Source: Certhia americana
Lineage: Eukaryota; Chordata; Aves; Passeriformes; Certhiidae
Reading direction: 5' to 3'
NCBI GenBank assembly: GCA_018697195.1
Contig: JAGMWU010000138.1
Span: 36,001-100,000, forward strand
DNA: 64,000 nt
Of this stretch, positions 58,276 to 64,000 are shown in pieces. The notes under the pieces were generated by a model. That model made no database searches and was not told the origin of the DNA. It was given only the letters and a program-made list of their open reading frames with translations. Made by a program: the position numbers and the translations under genes. Every line of letters starts with the position of its first letter. Positions within the stretch are counted from its first letter, which is position 1.

Positions 58276-60523
58276 TCAACTGAGGGAGGTGTGTATAATT
58301 TTGTTATTTGCCTGATTCCATTATTTGCTTTTGTGCTCAATATGCTGATTGATTGTAAGAAAGTCTATTCCTTTAGACTCAGTGGGAGATTTAATGAGCT
58401 ACTGCCATGTCACTTGTTGTCTTTCTGTCAGTATATAAAAATATTGTTAGAAAAATTGCTGATTGTGAATTACCACAGGAAAATAAAATTTAGTGGACAT
58501 GGGCCATTGTAATATAAATCATATCTATGCATCTCTTTAGAGTAGTGTTAAAGCTATACTTTTTATGTTAAAAGCATAAACTGGCATTACTGCTTGGATG
58601 AATTGATTTTATCTGTCTCCTGGTACATTTGAACTTTATTAGAGGATTGATCTAAGTTTAAAATTAACCAAGCCAAAAGAATAAAAAGGGGGCAGGCAGC
58701 ATGGTAGCTGGGGACAACAGGGGTTTTGGTGGCTTAACCTTGTGTAAAGGTGACTGGTTTTCTGTCATTTAGGAAGTGGGAAACTGGTTTGAAGAGCCAA
58801 TACACCAGTGGCCTAATAATTTTGTTTTCTAATGGTGGTTTTGTGCTCACTTACTTTTTAACAGTATGTGCAAACAGTGCAAGAAAGAGCAGAGTTGTGA
58901 TCACTAGTGAGAAACTTCTGTTGTAGTAGTTCTGATTTTAATGGGTTTAAGTTACTGTGGGATTGCATGCTCAGAATATGGGTCCCTGCTCTGAATTGTG
59001 TGAAGCCCTGTTTGCTCACTGACCTTTTAGTCACTGTTAAAAAGTACCTGATGGCCATTCACAGTTGCTTCATGACTAACTTCTCTATGTTAGAAGACTG
59101 TGTGCCTTTTAATTTTTTAAGGTCATGTTTGAATTTTGGCAGTGAAGTAACTTTCTTAGCATGAGAATTTAAGACTGTAGTAGTGATTCGATTGTGTTGG
59201 AGAATATCAGCCCTTTCCACTGACATCTTGCATTCATGACCATGATGTATGGGATTCTGTGTCAGGGTGGTCTTTCAGTGGTGGGTACACACTGTCCCAT
59301 ATTTTGAATCAGTTCTTCATAAGTGTCTTACAGATTTGAATTTAGTGCTAACCCTACTGGTTTGGTACTGCTCTTTTGTCTTCATTAAAATACTTTTTGT
59401 TGCATTCGTTGATTAAACTTAATTTCAGTTTTGACAGAAGGCATAGACACAACTTTACGAAGTTAAAGGAATCTCCTTGAAATTCAAGTTCAGGATTAAC
59501 TTTTTATACACGATCACTTTGAAAATGCTTTGCTGACTAGTAGTCTAAGACTGCATGGAGCTTCAGGAACAACATGATGTTTTTCTAGCAGTTTCTAAAA
59601 TTGTTAGAAGTTCTTATTGCTGTTTGTAGCCAGTAGTTTATTGTGCCCATCCTGGTATGGTGTCTTACATATGCCTTGTTTGCTAAAACTTCACCTTGTG
59701 TGTAATATGCTGAAGTTATTTTTTCAGACTTTTGCACTTGGGAGGCTGGGGAGACCTACTTCCATTTCTAAAATCTATTTCTACTTTCATGCTAGCTATT
59801 CCAGCTACTTTCTTTGTACCTAATGTCTGCTTCACTCAAAAATATTTCTGCTTGACTGTTACTGTGATTTGCAGCTCCCAGTCAGTCTTGTCGTTGAGTT
59901 TGTAAAAAAACTTTTTCTCTTTTCTGTGCATCATTAGTAGATGGTCTTTAATGCTGTATTGATAGCTGTAGGAAGTACAGTGTCCCCAAGTAAACTTTTC
60001 TAGCTGGTTCTACTCTTTTAAGAAAACCAACAAAACCAATATTTACTAGGCAGAAAGATAATCCAGAGTGCACTGACTTCTAAAGTTGCATCCATGTAAT
60101 GCCATAGATCAGCTCCCCAGATTGTGGATTTTAGGTGGGTAAAGGTGAGAAGAGCAGTAGAAGTAGGAGGCTGAGCAAGGAGGTTTAGAAGGCTGAGTTA
60201 TCAGATGGGCACAGCAGGGTCTGGGACGCTGTTTATGACAGAGCAAAGAGCACAGCTCCATGTGTGGGCTCAGGGAAGAGGGATGGCAACTGCCAGATTG
60301 CAGTTGTTACTCCTTTCCTAATCTCTGTCTCTTTTCTCCAGACAGTTGTGAAAAGAGTGCAAAGAGGAGAAAATGGCCTAGTGTCAGACTTCATTCTTCT
60401 GTGTTGTTGTTGTTTTGCGTTGCTAGATGGGAATCCTTCCTCTGCAGGTTTACATGGTTGTCATCCTGTATAGAATAGGGGTAAACCCTTTCATCAAAAT
60501 ATGGATAAAGCTATCCTGCTAAT
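58276..60523 (+). other. UBAP2 large intron, unique part
   Basis: No gene or transposon recognised; short open frames only. Confidence 0.5.
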
Positions 60524-61628
60524 TTGATATTTCTGAGAAGTCCTTGTGTTTGCATGGCAAGGTTTTGGTCGCAGGGGGAGGGGGGGACTACAAGGATGGC
60601 TTCTCCAAGAAGCTGCTGGAAGCTTCTCTCATGTCTGACAGAGCCAATGCCAGCCGGTTCCAAGACAGATCCACCTCTGACCAAGGCCAAGCCAATCAGT
60701 GACAGTAGTAACGTCTCTGTGATAAGATATTTAAGGATGGGGAAAAAAATGTTGCACAGAAGTAATTGCATCCAAGGAAGAGAGGAATGACAATATATGA
60801 GAAACGTTGCTGGAGACTCCAAGGTCAGTGAAGGAGGTGCAGGTGCTCCAGGTGCCAGAGCTGAGATTCCCCTGCAGCCCATGGTGAAGACCTGCAGGAT
60901 GTCTACCTGAAGCCCATGAAGGTCCACAGGAGAGCAGAGACCCACCTGCAGCCTGTGGAGGACCCCACGCTGGAGCAGGTAGATGCCCAAAAGAAGATTA
61001 TGATCCCATGGGAAGTCTGTGCTGGAGCAGGGTCCTGGCAGGACCTGTGGCCCCATGGAGAGAGAAGTCCACACTGGAGCAGGTTTGCTGGCAGGACTTG
61101 TGACCCCGTGGGGGACCCATGCTGGAGCAGCCTGTTCCTGAAGGACTGACCCTGTGAAAGGGACCCACGCTGGAGCAGTTCATGAAGAACTGCAGCCTGT
61201 GGGAAGGACTCACATTGGAGAAGTTCATGAAAGACTGTCTCCTATGGGAAGGACCTCATGCAGGAAAAGGGGAAGGACTCCTTTATCTGAAGAGGAAGCA
61301 GTGACAGAAACAACATGTGATAAACTGTCCATAACCTCCATTCCTCATCTCACTGCACTGTTGGGGGAGAGGGAGTAGAAAACCGGGAATAAAGTTAAGC
61401 CTGGGAAGGAGGGGGGAGTAGGGGGAAGGTGTTTTTAAGATTTGTTTTACTTCTCATTATCTTACTCTGATTTTGATTGGTAATAAATTCAATTAATTTC
61501 TCCAAGTCAGGTTTGTTTGGTCTGTGATGGTAATTGGTGAGTGATTTCTCCCCTGTCCATTTGTGGAGGGGAGTGATAAGAGCAGCTTTGGTGGGCACCT
61601 GACCTCCAGCCAAGGTCAAACCACCACA
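60524..61628 (+). mobile_element. ERV solo LTR with internal GCTGGAGCAG repeats
   Basis: About 1.1 kb, starting near TGATATTTCTGAGAAGTCC and ending GGTCAAACCACCACA. It shows GCATGGCAAGGTTTTGGT, GCCAATGCCAGCCGGTTCC, a TATA-like AGATATTTAAGG (60726-60737), AATAAATTC near 61482 and the ERVL-like end. All point to a plus-strand avian LTR. The exact start is uncertain and no clean target duplication was seen. Confidence 0.75.
60940..61230 (+). repeat. Degenerate tandem repeat around GCTGGAGCAG
   Basis: Six units built on CCCACGCTGGAGCAGG recur at about 60965, 61019, 61069, 61117, 61165 and 61207, spaced 40-55 bases apart, with CCTGTGG and GAAGGAC/GGCAGGAC side motifs. They lie inside the LTR, downstream of its TATA-like box. 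Confidence 0.75.
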
Positions 61629-62875
61629 GTATTTTAGAGGTCCAGAAATGTCTTTTAAAATATGTATAGTGAACTAGGGAAAGTAGGAGAACAAGTGGTA
61701 AGGGGAGGAAAAGGAAAGTCATTAAAATAGGAACTTTCTAAACTGAATTTACCATGTCTTGGAGCTACTGTTTATTCAGTTTAGATGGTCCCCTCAAAAT
61801 AAGGGGTAATTTTGATCCAAATTTGAAACCTTTCATAGGTAATTCTGATGTTTGGACAACCAGTATATTTGTGACTTAGGATTATAACTTTTATGCTCTG
61901 GTAAACTTGTAGTTGTTCAGTGACATTTTATAACCACATAATTTTGTCATTAAAATAACATCACTTTGTTCTCACAAGCAACTCTTGTAATACCAAATAC
62001 TATACATAGTCTCCCTCAAAAAAACCCAACAAACTAAAAAAGCCTCAGATACTGAGGTTATAAAAAAGAAAAAAATTCCACCAAAACTATGTAGAAATAT
62101 GCCACATGTAAGAAATAGCTTCTAACAGTTTGCATAGATGTGCTTTATGAATGGTTAAGTAATACAAAATTTTTCATGCTTTCTTGGCACTATGCAACAT
62201 ACAAAAATAAAGCCATTCACTATATTAAGAAGCTTGTAAACTGAGGTTGGTAACCAAAATTGGGGGCAACAAATATTTGTTGTTGTTAAAATAGAAATTA
62301 ATATTCTTGTGGGTGATAACAAGGAAGTTTGAGTAATTTGAATTGGATAATTTTCATGTCAGTAGTTATGCTTAAAGGGGAAACAGAAGGAATGTGTTGG
62401 AACAGGTTGGTGAAAGCTCAGGGAGGGTAGGGGTGGGCGGAATCAGAGAAGGAAGCAATTGGAATATTTTTCTTCTCACAGATAAGAAGTGATGGAATTT
62501 CTTGAAAGATTAAGGTATGCAGGGAGGCTGGAATTTAAAGCATTTAGGCAAGAGGGAAAAATTAAATGAAATTTTGAACAATGTCTAATGATTTTGCAAT
62601 AGCAGTCTCATGGGATGATTCTTTAGGTAAAGTCTTTCTTGGCATTTGGAGCTACTTCACTAGATACAGAAAAGATAGCAAAGAATTGCAAGTCCTACTG
62701 AAACACAAAGTCTCAGATGAACTGTGGCTTACTTGCATGTGTTAGGGAAATTTGGGAAGTAAATGATATTTAATCACAGTACTTTTTTTTCTTCAATTGT
62801 TATATTTTCTAATGTGACAGACTAGCAATTGGTGGGTCCTCTGCTGTTGCTGTTAAATGGTGTTTTCTCTCCTAG
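61629..62875 (+). other. UBAP2 large intron, 3' part
   Basis: Unique AT-rich sequence ending in the acceptor GGTGTTTTCTCTCCTAG. Nothing else recognised. Confidence 0.55.
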
Positions 62876-62930
62876 GGTTTGGACGTGGCAGAGGGAGAGG
62901 AGCAGGGAGGTTTTCAGCCCAAGGCATGGG
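62876..62930 (+). CDS. UBAP2: UBAP2 exon: Arg/Gly-rich (RGG) segment
   Basis: 55 bases between acceptor TCTCTCCTAG and donor GGG|GTAAGA. With the split codon carried over from 41355 it encodes GFGRGRGRGAGRFSAQGMG, the conserved RGG and FSAQGMG block of UBAP2, associated with RNA binding. The exon ends in phase 2 and the next exon lies beyond the window. No stop or shift occurs across the 21.5-kb intron, so the gene still looks functional. Confidence 0.95.
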
Positions 62931-64000
62931 GTAAGAAACACACAGAGCACAGATTTTGGCAAGGATCAAACTCACTGGCAATATTAATTGACAGTGTTGC
63001 CACTGTGTGTCTTAATATTGCTGTATGCTTGATAAACCTGTATAGATACAAAAATTCAAAATGTCTTAAATTATTAATGGATTATTTTTGTCTTAAACCA
63101 GTATTTCTACCTAGACACATCTATACAAACCTAATGTAAGTTCACTCAATGTTAATATCTCAAATTTGGGGAACCCATTTGTACCTATCAGTAGCAGCCA
63201 TCAGTAGACTTGGAGACTGAAAGTTTTGTGTGGTGCACATAGTTCTGGGTCAATTTAAAAAAAAGATTTGTTTCAGTGTAATGTAGAACTTTCAAGTTCT
63301 GTATAAAACCAGAAGGACTAGTGATTCTAAACTTTTTCCTGTTTTTGAAGTTTCATGCTTTAGCTGTTTGGACATACATTGACCCAAAACAAAATCAAAA
63401 GAAGTTACTCAGCAGCTCTAAAGTTTGTTCTCAGTTTTGTGGAATAACTTGTTTCATGAAGCGTAGCCTCCACTACTTTCACTCAGTGTTTGTCTTTAAT
63501 GACACTTCATGTAACATCATTGATGGCATGATGAACAGAAGATTCATTCTTCTTTTCTGATAATTCTTCTTGTCCATACTTGAAGATGATAAACTGTTTT
63601 TTGAAGAAGGTTTTTCTTCAATGATCCTTTTTCACCTTTTAGCTTCATCTGTGTTTTGGCATTGGTGTCAAGAGTGCATTCTGAAATAGTCCTACTGATG
63701 TTCTGACTCCTGTCCTGAACAGGTCTGGTGCTCTGAAAGGACATGATACTGGTTTCTCATCAGTAAGCCACCTTCTGAGAAACTATCAGCTGAGAGAGGC
63801 TTATCATTGTGCATATAAACTAATGCTTTATAAGACTGGAGGAGTAGGTATGCTGTTAACTGCTATTTCAGGAGTTGTTGGTTTGGTTCAGTTTCTTGAC
63901 ATTAATTTTTTTCAGTCTCTTCACTTTTCTTTTCTCCCCTTCTTTTCTCCCTCTTTTATCTGTGTCTGCTCATAGAGGAAAAAATTTTGAAACCAAAACT
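62931..64000 (+). other. UBAP2 intron to window end
   Basis: AT-rich intron sequence; no further exon could be identified. The following UBAP2 exon (the TFNPADY region) is not in the window. Confidence 0.55.

Noticed and set aside
60511..61074. 187-codon minus-strand open frame
   Set aside because: Antisense to the LTR with GCTGGAGCAG repeats; repeat-driven amino acid composition and no similarity that I know.
1..64000. tRNA, rRNA, CRISPR, satellite arrays or bacterial operons
   Set aside because: No cloverleaf, repeat-spacer or operon structure seen; only short microsatellites and homopolymers.

Overview
This looks like a bird nuclear genome, most likely a songbird. Evidence: CR1 LINEs with the typical bird 3' end, bird ERVL and ERVK LTRs, an endogenous retrovirus primed by tRNA-Trp as in avian alpharetroviruses, and coding exons of the ubiquitin-associated protein UBAP2. 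UBAP2 has Z and W copies in birds. The very dense, nested retroviral load here would suit the W, but the sequence alone does not prove that.

Layout. 1-11433 is a stack of broken endogenous retroviruses (ERVs) on the plus strand. The oldest layer is a gammaretrovirus-like element (5988-11433). A second, better preserved gammaretrovirus-like element (1031-5987) sits 5' of it and appears to be inserted into its pol. An ERVK-like fragment with its 3' LTR (1-1030) interrupts the second. The integrase gene of the oldest layer is also split by three solo LTRs, each with its own target duplication. About 11640-12640 is a CpG island that probably holds the UBAP2 promoter and a non-coding first exon.

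From 12640 to the end the window is the 5' part of UBAP2 on the plus strand. Six coding exons (29001-29140, 34404-34481, 35347-35457, 39069-39222, 41278-41355, 62876-62930) have good splice sites and an unbroken frame from the start codon through the UBA domain into the Arg/Gly-rich region. The introns carry CR1 fragments and many solo LTRs, several with perfect 5-bp target duplications.

The 21.5-kb intron at 41356-62875 holds the most unusual structure. A plus-strand ERVL (5' LTR, gag, pol; about 43800-53344) is interrupted by a minus-strand provirus (45859-51591). That provirus has paired ~258-bp LTRs, a tRNA-Trp primer site, a splice donor, the start of gag and a polypurine tract, but no recognisable pol or env. 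In their place is about 1.8 kb of coiled-coil coding sequence, in the same direction, that resembles the Golgi protein giantin (GOLGB1). This is the pattern of a retrovirus that captured a host mRNA, and it is the best candidate for something undescribed. Other solo LTRs are nested inside it.

A 100-N assembly gap lies at 49694-49793. I saw no tRNA, rRNA, CRISPR or bacterial feature.
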